Assembly (NCBI GenBank): GCA_905221605.1
Contig: CAJNDS010001713.1
Coordinates: 90,001 to 154,000 of the forward strand
DNA from: Symbiodinium natans
Lineage: Eukaryota; Sar; Dinophyceae; Suessiales; Symbiodiniaceae
Direction: 5' to 3'
DNA: 64,000 nt
In this document: piece by piece, positions 24,416 to 35,848 of the stretch
How positions within the stretch are numbered: the stretch's first letter is position 1
Layout: every line of letters begins with the position of its first letter
Translations under genes and position numbers: made by a program
The notes under the pieces: model-generated
The model's input: the letters and a program-made list of their open reading frames with translations, nothing else
Databases searched by the model: none
What the model was told of the DNA's origin: nothing

Positions 24416-24549
24416 ACTTCAAACCTCAACCACCAGGTAGACATCAAAGCTCAAGTGCCAGATCCGTGAAAACTTGGCGCATTGGGGACTTGAGGAGTAT
24501 TTCAATTGAAAGCTGAACATATCTACGTTTTTGGCTAAGGTCAAGGTCT

Positions 24550-24600
24550 TTTCCCCCCCACACACACGCATACATATACGTATACATACGCATTCTCACA
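24550..24600. repeat. CA/TA-rich microsatellite
   Basis: ccccccacacacacgcatacatatacgtatacatacgc-type low-complexity tract just beyond the satellite. Confidence 0.7.
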
Positions 24601-25061
24601 AAGGCCTCAAACCCATAAGCTCTCACTGCCGGTCAGATGGCCTGAAACCTCGAGCCCGCCAAGCCCAAACCGTGAACGTGAAGTCCCGAAAACCGATCAC
24701 CCCAAACAACTCCCAAAGCGCCTGGCGCTGAAGCGCTTCGACCGTTGATGCAGTCGAGTCCAAGTCTTCCCCTGGCCATGGAAGCTCCATCCCAGAAAAG
24801 AGTAGCTAAGGCAGCTGGATAGTTCAAAGGCAATGTCGTACAACGACTGTGGTGAGTTCGATGGCGGGAGCCTATGTGCGCAAAATCGCAGGTCTCTTCA
24901 AGAATTTCAGGGGGCGCGGCGCGGTCGTGGAGGGCAGGCGAATTTCTCCGTACTGCATTGAAAACCCCGAGCGGCGGGGCGGGCGACGCGCAGCATCAGT
25001 GCACTCACTTGCCAAGTCGTTTTCCAGACTCTGGTTGCATTTGGCACTTCATTCTGGCACA

Positions 25062-25360
25062 TCAAGGAAGCTCGAGAATCACCAATTCCGCAGTGCTTCC
25101 TCGCAGCCATGCCAGCAGCAACAACTGTCTCACCATGACGCGTGTTGGGGCCGTGGTCCTCGAAACTGTCGTCGTAAAGTCCTTTTCGTAGGTCTCACCC
25201 GCGTCCCACGCCATGTTTCCAGTGCTTCGTTCGAAGAAGCACAGCAAGTGTCCATGAGCAAAATCACGGCTTTCCCAACTCCAAATCGACGGTTCAGGAC
25301 TTCGGTACTGGTACGTCTGGGCCTTGTCGTCACTCTTCCACACCTCGTTGGAAAACGATC
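25062..25360 (-). CDS. Two exon-like segments, unknown protein C-terminus
   Basis: An acceptor (tgcttcgcag) at 25361 and a canonical GTGAGA donor at 25198 bound a 162-nt exon reading SFSNEVWKSDDKAQTYQYRS, PEPSIWSWESRDFAHGHLLC, FFERSTGNMAWDA. The next acceptor (gctgcgag, about 25102) continues in phase as GSTAELVILELP-stop at 25062. The composition is clearly protein-like. A 212-codon plus-strand frame (24849-25487) overlaps but is Arg/Ser-rich and has no signals. No family recognised. Confidence 0.42.
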
Positions 25361-25588
25361 CTGCGAAGCATTCGGGCAAGGGGTCTTGTTGGAAGAAGTG
25401 ATTCTGTTGCTGATGAGCTGCCAATCCCAAACCTTCCGGGCACTCGCGCGAATTACCTGGTTAAAGCCTACCAGGCATGCTGCGTGACTAGATGAGCCCC
25501 TTGAAAGCCCCCTTCAATACCCTGAAAACCCCCAAGCCGCTCCACTTAAGCCCTCCTGAAGCCCTTGAACCGATCTGCATGTTTTCAG

Positions 25589-26288
25589 TTGAAGACATCG
25601 AAACCTTAATGAAGCATCTCCGCGTAAAGCCACCCCCTGGCAACGTTACGGAGCCAGAATTAAGGGGCCCCTGGTTTATGGAGTTCTTCCATGTAACACT
25701 GCATCTTACTGGATCCCATCCGACCTGAACATGAAGACTGGCAGCCTCCCCCCATGGCACTCCTGAAATTGCGCCGCCGGCCTCGCCGCCGATAACAAAC
25801 ATCCTTAGGAGGCCAGCTTCAAGTCAAAATGGCATTCATGCGAACCAGCCCAAGTTGCACATAAACGGTCTGTGCGAAAGAAGCGCAACTCCGTCCACCG
25901 AATCGATATATGGGTGGTTGTCAAAATCATGATCCCTTTTGGGGTACCCTTAAATATTAGGTGCCGTATTATAATAGGAATCCAAAAGGGACCAGAATTT
26001 TGACAACCACCCATATGATATAACATTCGACTGCTCGGTGTTGACCTGCTGAAGATCAAGCCCTTCTAGCAGAAAACACGAAATGTGAGGCTAAGTTGCG
26101 ACACCTCCCGAACTAAGGCGATTCGGCATCCTTCAACATGCAGTACACTCCAGGACCATCTTTATGAAAAACTTTCAGCGGCGATCGACAGCTGTCTAGC
26201 AAAGGCTCTGCTCTTCGAAGTTCATGACAGCACCATGGGCGTAGAGAGCGCCGAATGCTGCCTGGAGGAAGAGCTGATTGAAATTTAG
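25589..26288 (+). CDS. Two-exon 3' gene fragment with hairpin element in its intron
   Basis: Exon 25589-25692 follows a strong acceptor (gcatgttttcag) and reads EDIETLMKHLRVKPPPGNVT, EPELRGPWFMEFFH, ending at a GTAACA donor. Exon 26154-26288 follows acceptor cactccag in matching phase and reads DHLYEKLSAAIDSCLAKALL, FEVHDSTMGVESAECCLEEE, LIEI-stop. Phase, splice sites and amino-acid composition agree. Upstream exons are not identified. The 461-nt intron contains the MITE-like element at 25908-26016. A minus-strand frame also stays open across 26113-26418, which lowers confidence. No family recognised. Confidence 0.42.
25908..26016. mobile_element. 109-bp hairpin element (MITE-like)
   Basis: Terminal inverted repeats ATATGGGTGGTTGTCAAAAT (exact 20 bp) extend after a short mismatch into TCCCTTTTGG. 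The interior holds GGGGTACCCTTAAATATTAG, related to the core at 13809-13876. Both flanks read GAT, a possible 3-bp target duplication. Non-coding. Confidence 0.75.
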
Positions 26289-26668
26289 TGCCGTCACCAC
26301 TGGTGATAGTGACCTTACAACGATCCTGTAAGTAGTGTGCTACTGCATCAGCATCCAAGCTTGGTGTTCCAGCCTTCAACTCTTCAATACTTACACGTAG
26401 GGCCTCGACCTTTTGCAACCTTCATCCAACTTTCAGCCTTTCCAGAATCGTCAGGCCTGGTTCGTCTGTGCCATCCAGGTGTAGGGGGCCTTCACTTCGC
26501 CGGTGGCGCCCAAGACCTCGGAGAATCGTGGCAACAGCAGTAGATGGGGAAGGGTGTGAAGTGGAGAAAACTATGGCAGACGCAGTGAATTCTCATGTGT
26601 TGACCAAACCCTGAGGTCGAAGCAAAGAAGCGAAAATTGGTCACAAAAGCGTGGGGTCCACTAGTTGG

Positions 26669-26805
26669 CTTCGCATGTAGCATCATCACTATCAGTATCA
26701 GAAGAATCAGGATCATTAGCATCGTTGATATTACTACCATTATCACCATTATCACCATTACTATTCTCATCATCACCACTGTTACCACTGCTATCGGTCG
26801 ATATT
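26669..26805. repeat. ATC/ATT trinucleotide-rich tract
   Basis: Degenerate ATC, ATT and CACC-rich trinucleotides. The minus-strand frame reads Asp/Asn/Gly/Ser runs. Low complexity, not taken as a gene. Confidence 0.75.
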
Positions 26806-26839
26806 GCCATTTTTGCTGTGCGTGTGCAAACTGGCGCCG

Positions 26840-27440
26840 CTAGCTGATTTCTGCCACTTGGCCCACTTGCCCCACTTGCCCACCAGTTTGCCCACCCTGC
26901 TCCAGGCGCACCACTAGCCGATTTCTCCCACTTGCCCCGCTCCCAGTGCCCCAACCACAATCGCAGACAGCGAAGAGAGGCAGGCTCTGCAGGCTTGCCA
27001 CATGCCCACCCCAGCCACAAGTCTGCCTCAAGCCGCGCCGTCTTTGAAGCAAACTTGTGGCCAGGGCTGCACTACTGAACCGCCGGAAGAGTTAATCGAT
27101 TTTTGCCACACTTGGCCCACTTGCCTCACGGCCAGGCATCTCAGGGTTGGAGTGTGTAGGGGTTGGCGTTTGCAGTGTGCGGGAGGTGCACTGTCATGTC
27201 AAATGATCATGAAATTATGACATGAAAGAGTCAAAGAGAATCGGACCTGTAAGGCAAGCGGGGCAAGTCGGGCAAAATAAATGAGCTCTTCCGGGCCAGC
27301 TAGCGGGGCAAGCGTGGCAAGCGAAGCGGGTCGGGCAAAATCAGTTCAATTAGCTCGTCCGGGTGGGTCAGCAAGCGGGGCAAGTGAGGCAAGTGCGGCA
27401 GCATCAATTTACAGTAGCTCTTCCGGCAAAGCGACTGGGA
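26840..27440. repeat. Inverted GGCAAG-rich minisatellite array
   Basis: The left part (about 26840-27130) repeats CCACTTGCCC-type words with GCCGGAAGAGTTAATCGATT. The right part (about 27255-27435) repeats GGCAAGCGGGGCAAG with AATGAGCTCTTCCGGGCC. The right part, reverse-complemented, matches the left unit (GCCGGAAGAGCTAATTGATT-like followed by TTGCC, CTTGCC words). The two arms face each other around about 27.19 kb. Confidence 0.7.
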
Positions 27441-28265
27441 AGTGTGACAATATCAAGTTGCGGTTGCCGTGGGCGCTCGCAATGCGCCGTTATTCTCGTC
27501 GATATCACTTCTACCTAGATAAACAATTGGATCATTGCTGTGCTGCGAGGGTGGGTTTCATTGCAGGACGTCTGCCAAGATTTACGCTGTGGATGTTCCC
27601 CCCCCCCTGACAAATGTCCCCAACCAAGCTCTGAAGGGTTCTGGGGGGCCTGTTGTGGCAACCCTAATAACCCTAAACTCAGGGCCTAGGCCGACCCAGG
27701 TCGCTCGCCCGCCTCCCACAGCATGGGGGTCGGTAGCGCCCACGATGGGCCCGGTACCGGAACACGTTCTCCTCGAGACCAGTACTGGTCCCTTCTTAAA
27801 GTGAGTACCCTAAACCTTCGAATCATGATCCTTGTTCGGGGGGGGTACCGCCAGGCCCCCAGCGGGGGTCCTGGACCCCTCACCGCAACATCCCAAGGAC
27901 CAGAGGGGGCCTCAGGCCGCCCAAAAAGTTTGGTTTTGGGCCCGCCCCCGCGCCCTTGGGCCCCTCACCTCCCCCCCCTACCCGCCTGGCCCTGAAACTG
28001 CCTCCCGACTCCAATTCCTTTGACTCTCGGATGCAACGAACGTCATGAAACTGAATAAGTTTTTAGAAGTAGGCTGTTGTCTGAGTTTAGGCCTAAACCC
28101 TAAAAGGAATAGGTTTGGGTGGCTTTGCCGCCTTGGACGGCATGGGGTGGGAGAAAGGTGTTAGATGGCCCTCCACAATCGGGCCAAAGTTGCTCTTCGC
28201 ACCTCACGAAGCTTTCGAGCTTGTTCCGAAACCTAACCTTCACAGCATCTACGCCCTCTCACAGC

Positions 28266-28306
28266 AAACCCTAAACCCTAAACCCTAAATCCTAAACCCT
28301 AAACCC
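28266..28306. repeat. Telomere-like tract, CCCTAAA orientation
   Basis: Five to six units on the plus strand. Confidence 0.9.
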
Positions 28307-28441
28307 CCATGATTCCCAGGATGGCCTGCACGAGGAGGCCGACGCATCGCCAGCAACCCATGCTGTGACATGCGCGCCCGCTGGCAGCGGCCCGGGTGCC
28401 GCTTCTGTGTTGGGGTTTTTAGCTTGGGGCGGTTAAGGTTG

Positions 28442-28476
28442 AGGGTTTAGGGCTTAGGGCTTAGGGCTTAGGGTTT
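28442..28476. repeat. Telomere-like tract, TTTAGGG/CTTAGGG orientation
   Basis: GGGTTTAGGGCTTAGGGCTTAG units, opposite in orientation to the tract 140 bp to the left. Confidence 0.85.
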
Positions 28477-29154
28477 AAGAGCTTGGGAGATCTCAAGGCA
28501 GAGCATGGCCGAACTTCTTTGCAGGGGCGTCTGTTAGGGGCCCTTGTTTTGAAGGCTTGCTGCCAGATGATCCGGTATGATCCGGTCGGATGGGGAGGGC
28601 TCCAAACCCTAATCCCTCCCACTTTGGACGTGCATGTTATCGCCATAACAGATGCGTGTCCTAGCTTATATGCGAAAATAATCGACCTTGCCCAGAAGTA
28701 TCGTTACGTAGGTCTTGCCCATGAAAGGGAGTGCGTGCTGAATGCGGCCGCATTCAATACAACACAAGCGTGAGATTGCATCGAACCCCCTGCAAAATCA
28801 CATCCAGAACACCTCACTTGCGAAAGAACATCCGACCCGATTCGCGTTTACAGTAGGGATCTCTTGTTGAATCCAGCTGAATATTTGACAGACCTGGCAG
28901 TGACGTCTATTGCTATGGCGCCCGGGAACGAGTTCAGGATGTAGGAAGCAGAACTTTAAACTTGAAGCCCTCACTGCCTTGATTGTTCGCAAAACTGATT
29001 CTTCGCTCCGTCCAAGTGCAACCTGAAACCTGAATCTGATAGGCCTGATTCCGAACCAGGCTCCTTCCTCAAGCCTAGCAGTGGTTTTTCTTCCTGACAA
29101 GCTCTGCAGGGCTTCGGAATAAGATTCTCCAGCAACGGAGCAGTCTCGTTTTCA

Positions 29155-29364
29155 GGCTCTGGCGATTTCGCAACTCCGCAGCTGGAGCCACGGTGTGCAG
29201 GCGGGTCTATGACTCTTTGGGGATGACGTCGATTGGCTTTTGGATTTCAGGAGCACATCATAGTTCCACAAATTGTGCAATTTGTGGGTCTTCAGGGTCT
29301 CCCTGTTTACTTCATGCTCATGCATTGTGCCATCGTCAGCGCAGGCAGCGTTGCGTTCAATGGC
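29155..29364 (-). CDS. Exon-like segment, unknown protein
   Basis: After an AG acceptor (cctggccag) the frame reads AIERNAACADDGTMHEHEVN, RETLKTHKLHNLWNYDVLLK, then a Ser/Lys-rich stretch, to a TGA. Protein-like composition; a second minus-strand frame at 28798-29100 (WIQQEIPTVNANRVGC) may belong to the same gene. No family recognised. Confidence 0.33.
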
Positions 29365-29609
29365 CTGGCCAGGCTTAGGGAAGGTGGTGTCTAAAGCAAG
29401 TGCCAGCAACTGACAGTAACTCTAATGGTCTAAACTGTAAAACCCAAACCCCAACCCTAAACCCAGAAGCCCAAGAAAGACCCGAACAAACCTCAATCGC
29501 TTGGCCCGATGGTTCAAAGGCTTGAGGCTCCTTCATAAGATGCTTCCCGGCGACTCCGGGAAGCCATAACATCCGGTTGAGCCCCGCCCCACGAGCTTCT
29601 TGTCACAAA

Positions 29610-29647
29610 GTTTAGGGTTTAGGGTTTCGGGTTTAGTGTTTAGGGTC
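29610..29647. repeat. Telomere-like tract, TTTAGGG orientation
   Basis: Four to five degenerate units on the plus strand. Confidence 0.8.
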
Positions 29648-29699
29648 TGAAATGCCCTGAATCCCAGCTGTCTGCCTCAGTGCGTCACTGCCAAGCAGG

Positions 29700-31560
29700 G
29701 CGAACCGCCTTAGGAACAGGCATGGTGTTTTGGGGGTACTCACCCTTCCGGAAGCTTCGTGCGCTTCACGCAGGCATCACTGGCCTTGGGGAGGCCTCTT
29801 CACTTTCAGGGCCACACGCACACACTAAAAGTATGTAATATCTCAAACAGATCGAAAGAAGGATGCCTTAGGCAAACTCATGTAGTGCATATGCTGCCAA
29901 CGCAACATGCCGAATGATCCTTAACCTTGTTTAAATCTACCTCTCGCTTTCTTTCGGCAGCAGGCCCGCAACGCAACTGAACCAAACCAAAGCACGAAAC
30001 AATCACCCTTCTCTACCTCAAACTTAACTCTCTTCCCTCGATCTTAAAATCTTAAATCATTGACCAGAAACCCTGACCGCTCACACAGCTTGGGATGTCG
30101 CCTTGGATCGGTTTTCCTTCTCACCTTAGATATCGAATTGGAGTCAAAACGTAGGGCTCAGGGGTCGCAGGAGCCGAGTGTGAGGCGTTCAGGATGTAGA
30201 GTTTATCTCATGCACAATCTCATCAGACAACAGAATGAATATCGCCAACATCTCACGGCCTGCAAGCTGTTTATGAGGCTTTGCGAGCTGAAAGCACGAA
30301 AACAAATCATGACTTGTCACCACAGTTCAAGCAGCACTTTACTGCGACTTGCCAAAGGGACGTGGTCGGACATTCGCATGGAGTACTTTGGGGGGCGAGG
30401 GGGGGGGGGGGCTGAACAGTACAACAATGACAGCTGGGATCCAGTGTCGGGGAAGGCATGCTGATCGCGCCTTCCTGCCTGTGTACAGTTCTATCAAAAG
30501 CTCTCCAGACTCGCATGTTCTGAGCCCCGAACTCCCTCAAATTGACAGCACCTTCAGCCCAAACCCCTTGGCCAAGCCACGCAAAAGCCGGAGAGCTCGA
30601 TGTGACCTTTCAGATTTTGGAAGGTCCGGAAGTCTGCGGGTTGAGTCTTCAGTGTGGGTTCTTGGTTTCATCACCTACGCTTTGGTCCTTGGTGTTGGAA
30701 ATCAAATTCCTGCAGGGTTCGTACTGGAGGATTCGGGGCTTGCTTTGTCTGAGGGCTTCGTTCTTGGAAAACTTGGGTTTGGGAGGCTTGGAAATTCGCA
30801 GGCCCTTCCTTGGCAGTTTTTTGTGCTTGACGAAGTCGCAGATAGGAGAAGCCCCTGCATGTTGAGCATCCTCCGGCATCCCCGAACCCAAACTTTTGTT
30901 AAGAGGTGACCTGCGAACTGTATGATGAATTGAAGCAGCCAAGGGAACGGACTATGGCGATCTTGCTTTGAAACTGGTTTGACACATGCTTCTGGCGCAG
31001 TGTGCTTCATATTGCCAAGCGAGTTGCGCAGAAGCTTTCAACGCCAGGGTCTCAGACAAACGCCGCTTGATGGACCCAAGCTCAAAATACTGACCTTCCC
31101 GAAGCCCGAAAACAAACCATAAGAAAACCGTCACCGGCACTGCAAGCTCAAGTGCCGAGCACCCCACTCGGCCATCCGACGCGTCAGGGCAGGGGCAGGG
31201 CGCACTCCCTCCAAATGGCCAGGTTTCTGAGGGCAATTAGGGGTTGGGGAGGAGGAGTTTTCAAAGCACAACGGCTGCAATGGAAACCGTTTTTTTGTCA
31301 TGTGGGTTCGGACATTTGCAGCGGCCGCCCCGGGAGTTTTGAACTTTCAACTTGGCTGAATTGAAGGCTTGGGAGTTTCATCTTCTTTTGTGTTTCGATT
31401 TTCGGGCCGGACCTCCTTCACTAAAAGCATGACGCCTGTGGCCTGTGTGCAGCTTGAAATCACCGAAGGTCACGACGTCTTACCGCACTGAGGTGTCGTT
31501 ACATTCATCGATGATTTTTCGTTTTTCATGGACCCTCCCAACATCCGAGGAACAAACTGA
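29700..31560. other. No supported gene
   Basis: A 186-codon plus-strand frame (30349-30909) crosses a G run at 30402-30411 and has no recognisable motif; a minus-strand frame is open over much of the same region. Left unassigned. Confidence 0.3.
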
Positions 31561-31571
31561 AATCCTCAACT

Positions 31572-31597
31572 GCCCTAAACCCTAAACCCTAAACCCT
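31572..31597. repeat. Telomere-like tract, CCCTAAA orientation
   Basis: Three to four units on the plus strand. Confidence 0.85.
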
Positions 31598-31701
31598 GGC
31601 CTCTGGGTGAAAGGGATACACCTCCTCCTTGCGCCGGCTCCTAAAGCAAGCAGAACCGGCTTAACAACAGACTCAGGCTGGGTGCATAGTGCTGCATTGC
31701 A

Positions 31702-31760
31702 TTTAGGGTTTAGGGTTTAGGGTTTAGGGTTCAGGGTTCAGGGTTTCGGGTTTAGAGTTT
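31702..31760. repeat. Telomere-like tract, TTTAGGG orientation
   Basis: Five regular TTTAGGG units then TTCAGGG and TTTCGGG variants; inverted relative to the tract at 31572. Confidence 0.9.
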
Positions 31761-31781
31761 CCAGTGCTGCATAGTGCTGCC

Positions 31782-32046
31782 CTACCAAGCGAAAAAAAAG
31801 ATTGCTGAGATAGTTCCGCCCCTTCGTTCTTGTCCGATGCCCCTATGAACAAACATTTGAGATGCAAAACATGGGATGGGTCGGACAACAATACAATCCA
31901 GTAGATGTGGATCGCGCACAAACAAAACGATCGTGGCCCCTAGCCCTGCACCATAGCAACGTTTGATTGCGGGAAAGATCGTGCTGCTTTCTGAGCCGGA
32001 CGCGATTCCGACTTGCACCACAACCGGAACTCTCAAAGCTTGGGCC
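31782..32046 (-). CDS. Exon-like segment, unknown terminal exon
   Basis: Acceptor ggggttcag at 32047, then AQALRVPVVVQVGIASGSES, STIFPAIKRCYGAGLGATIV, LFVRDPHLLDCIVVRPIPCF and on to a TAG at 31782 (265 nt). Alternating hydrophobic residues and ordinary composition suggest a folded protein. A different minus-strand frame overlaps upstream. No family recognised. Confidence 0.4.
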
Positions 32047-32428
32047 CTGAACCCCGGGAGATGAAAAAAAGTGGAACGGAACACTATCTTGGTCTGTTCC
32101 CAGCGCTTCTGCTTTTCTGGGGCTTATATGGCCTGTGGCAGGCATGCTGCCAGCCACCTCGATTCGGCTTTCTTGGCATTCTTGGATGTCTTGAACGCAT
32201 GCGTAACACGCTGACGACCTTTTTTGTTGCCTGTTCCTCAAACGCATCTTGCTTTCTTGGCAGTCGGGGCCTGTGGGTCTCATGTTGCTGGGGTGAGGCG
32301 CCCCAAGTACGAGCCCTTGTTATAACAAAATAGGCCCATGAACCTCCAAAGATACTGGTGCCCGAGTCGCTGACACACAGGACTGTGCTCAAGCCCGTGC
32401 TCAAAGAATTCGAACCCTGGCTCTTGAA

Positions 32429-32456
32429 TTTAGGGTTTAGGGTTAGGGTTCAGGGT
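32429..32456. repeat. Short telomere-like tract, TTTAGGG orientation
   Basis: Units TTTAGGG, TTTAGGG, TTAGGG, TTCAGGG on the plus strand. Confidence 0.75.
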
Positions 32457-32459
32457 CCC

Positions 32460-33600
32460 TCGTTTGCCCAGAAAAAAAAGCCCAGCACTCGGTGCAATCT
32501 TTGCATGTCCCTCGCCTTTGAGCCTTCTGCAATGCTGCTTCGCGAGTGCGCCTTTGCAGAACGCGTGGCTTTATCAGCTTGGGGCCTTTTCAGGGTTTGA
32601 GGGCAGGGAAAGGCGGTTGAGGCATCTCTGCACATGAGAAAATCGGGCCCGATGCCCCACTGAGGCTGCAACTTCACCCGCTCAATCAGCGTGTCTGGCT
32701 CCTGGCACACTCTCCCAGCTCCCACTTCTAAAGCTCCAGGATTTTGGGCTCGAGCTTTGGCTTCAAGCTTATGTTATCCGAAGCCGAGCATGCAAGCACA
32801 TTTAACATGTGCCGGCCTTTTCCGGACCAAGGAGTGTCTACAATCTACAAACGACGACGCGTTGCGGTACCGATTTGTTCAGGCGATTTCATTAAACTTG
32901 CCTTTCCGGCAACAGTCTTTTCGTAGGATGATATCTTCTCCGACCGCTAACGCAAGTCGTATTGGTTACTGTTCTTTACCAATCTTATCTACGTGTCCTG
33001 TCATGCTGGGCGTTTTCTTGTCACAATGACCCCTAAACAAGACCATGCAGTGAACAATCTTGGGCAACCAATCAAACATGAACTGGAGTGATTTCCTGAA
33101 CCCCAACTTGACCCCAACTGTTGGCCAAACCCTTCAGGCCTCTAACACCCGCAGTCGGCTGCCCACATCTTGGTAGCCTCAGCAAGAGTGATTCAAGTCA
33201 CGAGTAGGTCCTCAGTAGGTGCGAAAAGTAGGATTTCAAATCTGCTCTTGGGGTACCTGCCCCGCACAGCGGGAGCAAAGGGCAGCATCTTCTTCTCTTT
33301 CCGCACGGACTCCTGCAAGGTTTCAACACAAACCGCAGCATGCGCTGCGATGCGAGACAATGGTATCGAGGTCTTGCGAAGAAGCCGTTCAACCCACTGC
33401 TAAAGCGAAAAGTTTGCCCATCATGGTAGTGTGCACTAGTGTGTGGTGTGAACATGTGGGTGTTGTAAGTGTTAATGTAGCTTAATTAAACCCCAGCTTC
33501 ACTCCCGATGCACAGACTTTTTGCTCACAGCAAAACTTGGAGGTACACCCGTAGTTGCTCGTGGGTTATGAGCCCTCAGGCTCGCTTAGGTAGGGCGCTG
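32460..33600. other. No supported gene
   Basis: Competing frames on both strands, none with splice boundaries I could support. Confidence 0.3.
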
Positions 33601-33604
33601 TGTT

Positions 33605-34130
33605 GGCGGGGGGGGGGGGAAGTTTTGGCCCTGGAGGCGGCCAACTTGGGCCAACACCTGAGGTGTGTGGGGTTCGCAAGCTCGCATTCCTACAAGCAAG
33701 GCCGCTTTGGGCTTTAGAGTCGAGAGCCGACCCAAATAGGAGGGGGGGAGGCGGGAATAATCTGTTTATATATACATATATATGTATATAGATATATTTA
33801 TTTATTGATTTACTTATTCACCACCCTCGATGTGGGGTTGTTAGATTTTAAACTCAACTCTTCTCCTCGCCCGGTCTACTCCTCGCTCATCCCTGGAGTG
33901 CCTAACCCCAGAGTGTCCCTGGAGTGCCCAACCCCAGAGTATCTCTACCCAGAGAGGGTGGGGATGCTCGAAGTTAAATCATTGTTTATTTATATGTATT
34001 TATAGTTGTACGTATTCAGATTTATATGCACTGATTTATATTTTATTTCAATTTATATCTATATCTATATTGCTTTATATATTTGTATGTATGAGAACAT
34101 ATATGTGTACACATATATGTATGCAGACAT
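33605..34130. repeat. AT-rich island with G run and short minisatellite
   Basis: A G run (about 33609-33619) is followed by two TATATATG/ATTTATTT-rich stretches (33765-33825 and 33978-34130). Between them is a duplicated 23-24 bp word containing CTGGAGTGCC and AACCCCAGAGT. Confidence 0.75.
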
Positions 34131-34149
34131 GTCTTTGAGAGCTTGGTGC

Positions 34150-35640
34150 GGCTTCGCGACCCAAACCCTGTGCAACAATCCACCTCGCAACGGCGAAGCT
34201 GCCGTGCTGCACGCCTTGCTTGGTCCTTGACAAGAACGCTCTGGGCTAGAGGCGGCACTGTCCATCTGGGCATGTCCCAAAATAGCGGTACCCCTTAGCC
34301 TTTTATACCCCAAATAGAATAGAATCCCCCAACAGGATTGCCCCTATTGTCGGAAACCCCCCCATCTAACCCACCTGAGGCCGGAACACCTGGGCCTAGG
34401 TCGGAGCAGCCGCGGGGTTCGCGCTGTCTGCACGCAGCGGCAAAGAAGGACGAGTCAGGTTTCGGGGTTCGGGATTTGCGGGCAGGCTTGGGCTTGGGGC
34501 GAGATCTCACAAAGAGGAGTTGCGTCGGTTGAAGGAGTTAGGATTCTCCACATTGGACCGAACAGAAGTTTTTGTCGGGGACCTTGGGGGTAGCAGAGGA
34601 AATCCACCACAGCCAGCTGAGCTTGTGCAAATCTTCACCTCAATTGTTGGTGAGGACTTCATCCCTCTGGGGCCTCGCCAGCTTTGTGATCTTCGGAGTG
34701 AAGGACCACTCCTGCATCTGGGGCTGGTTGGGTGCAGCCCGGTCCTACTGGCAAGCAAGACGCTGACGCCAATCCCCAAAGCCTCGCACCCTGAATGCTA
34801 AAGACCTCTCTCCGGGGCCGAGCCCACATCTTCTAGTCAGGCAGGCAAGGTAACCGTATGTGCACACGCCTTAAGCCCCAAGCCCCTCCAACACCAACAC
34901 ACAAGACGCTCACCCCTCTGCCTGTGCAGAAGCGGCTTTGGGCGAGGCCGATTTTGACCTCCACGCCCATTTCGCAATGCTGTTTCACAAACAACTTCAG
35001 TGCCCCAAGGCCTGCGAGCATCCAACGGCTTCAGGTTCGCAGCTTGGGATGAGGAATCGCGTTATACTGCGTCGTAGCTAGCGGACGCGTGTCATTGCAT
35101 TCTGACCTACCTTTTCTAAAGACGGCCTTTGAGGCTTACCCGGCCCACCAAGCTTACCCGGAGGCTACAGATGCTAACTCCAAAGGATCCCGTGCCTTGA
35201 CAGATCACTCCGGCGGCCTCTCCAAAGTTGTGTCTTAGGTGTGGAGGCTTGTACGGGTGTTAGGATTAGGCTCCGCATTCTGAGCCTCAGTCTTTAGGTG
35301 TCCGGTGCATCTGGTGCTTTCCATGATCTGCTGCAACGTCAGAAGCCTCAATTGTTAAGAGCTCGAGGGCTCTGTATGCCCAAAAAGCCCAGGGTGTGTT
35401 CACGCAAGCTCAGCCAGTTGCAACCTTGGAAAGCTTCGACCGCTCCTCGTGAGGCTAGCTGTAGGGAGCGCTCACAGAGAACTGGCCTCGCCGGCTTTCA
35501 CACGGGCCGTGGGGCGGGGGAAGGGGGTTCACAGCTTTCATTTTCGCTTCCAACGGTCTGGGTGCAACATCGGCGCTTTGCCTGCCAGATTGCAGGCCTC
35601 AGCCGCCCCCCAACTAACTAGGGTTTGGCGCTCAGACCTT
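34150..35640. other. No supported gene
   Basis: Short competing frames only. A stretch at 34275-34340 (CGGTACCCC, TACCCCAAATAGAATAG) resembles the core of the hairpin family at 13809 and 18300 but lacks inverted arms. Confidence 0.3.
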
Positions 35641-35651
35641 GCTGCAACCAA

Positions 35652-35848
35652 TCAAGCTTTCAATAGTTTTATTAGAATTTTTTCGGGCCTCCAGCCTTGT
35701 TCCGACATGAAAGCAGCCGCATAGTTGAGAACAAAGGACATTCCGGGGGCCGAGAAAAAGACCGGCTCATTATCCAGAACAGAAAACATTTGGTCATCGA
35801 AGTTATTCTTTGCAACATTTTGCAACCATAGCCCCACCAGATCAGACC
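35652..35848 (-). CDS. Exon-like terminal exon, unknown protein
   Basis: Acceptor cttggtggcag, then a 197-nt exon reading SDLVGLWLQNVAKNNFDDQM, FSVLDNEPVFFSAPGMSFVL, NYAAAFMSEQGWRPEKILIK, LLKA-stop. This is among the most convincing unassigned exons: even composition, no low complexity, stop at a natural end. Codon use is more AT-rich than in the adenylate kinase gene. Upstream exons not identified and no family recognised. Confidence 0.47.

Noticed and set aside
24849-25487. 212-codon plus-strand ORF
   Set aside because: Arg/Ser-rich with no motif or splice context; the minus strand over the same bases has a well-bounded exon with ordinary composition.
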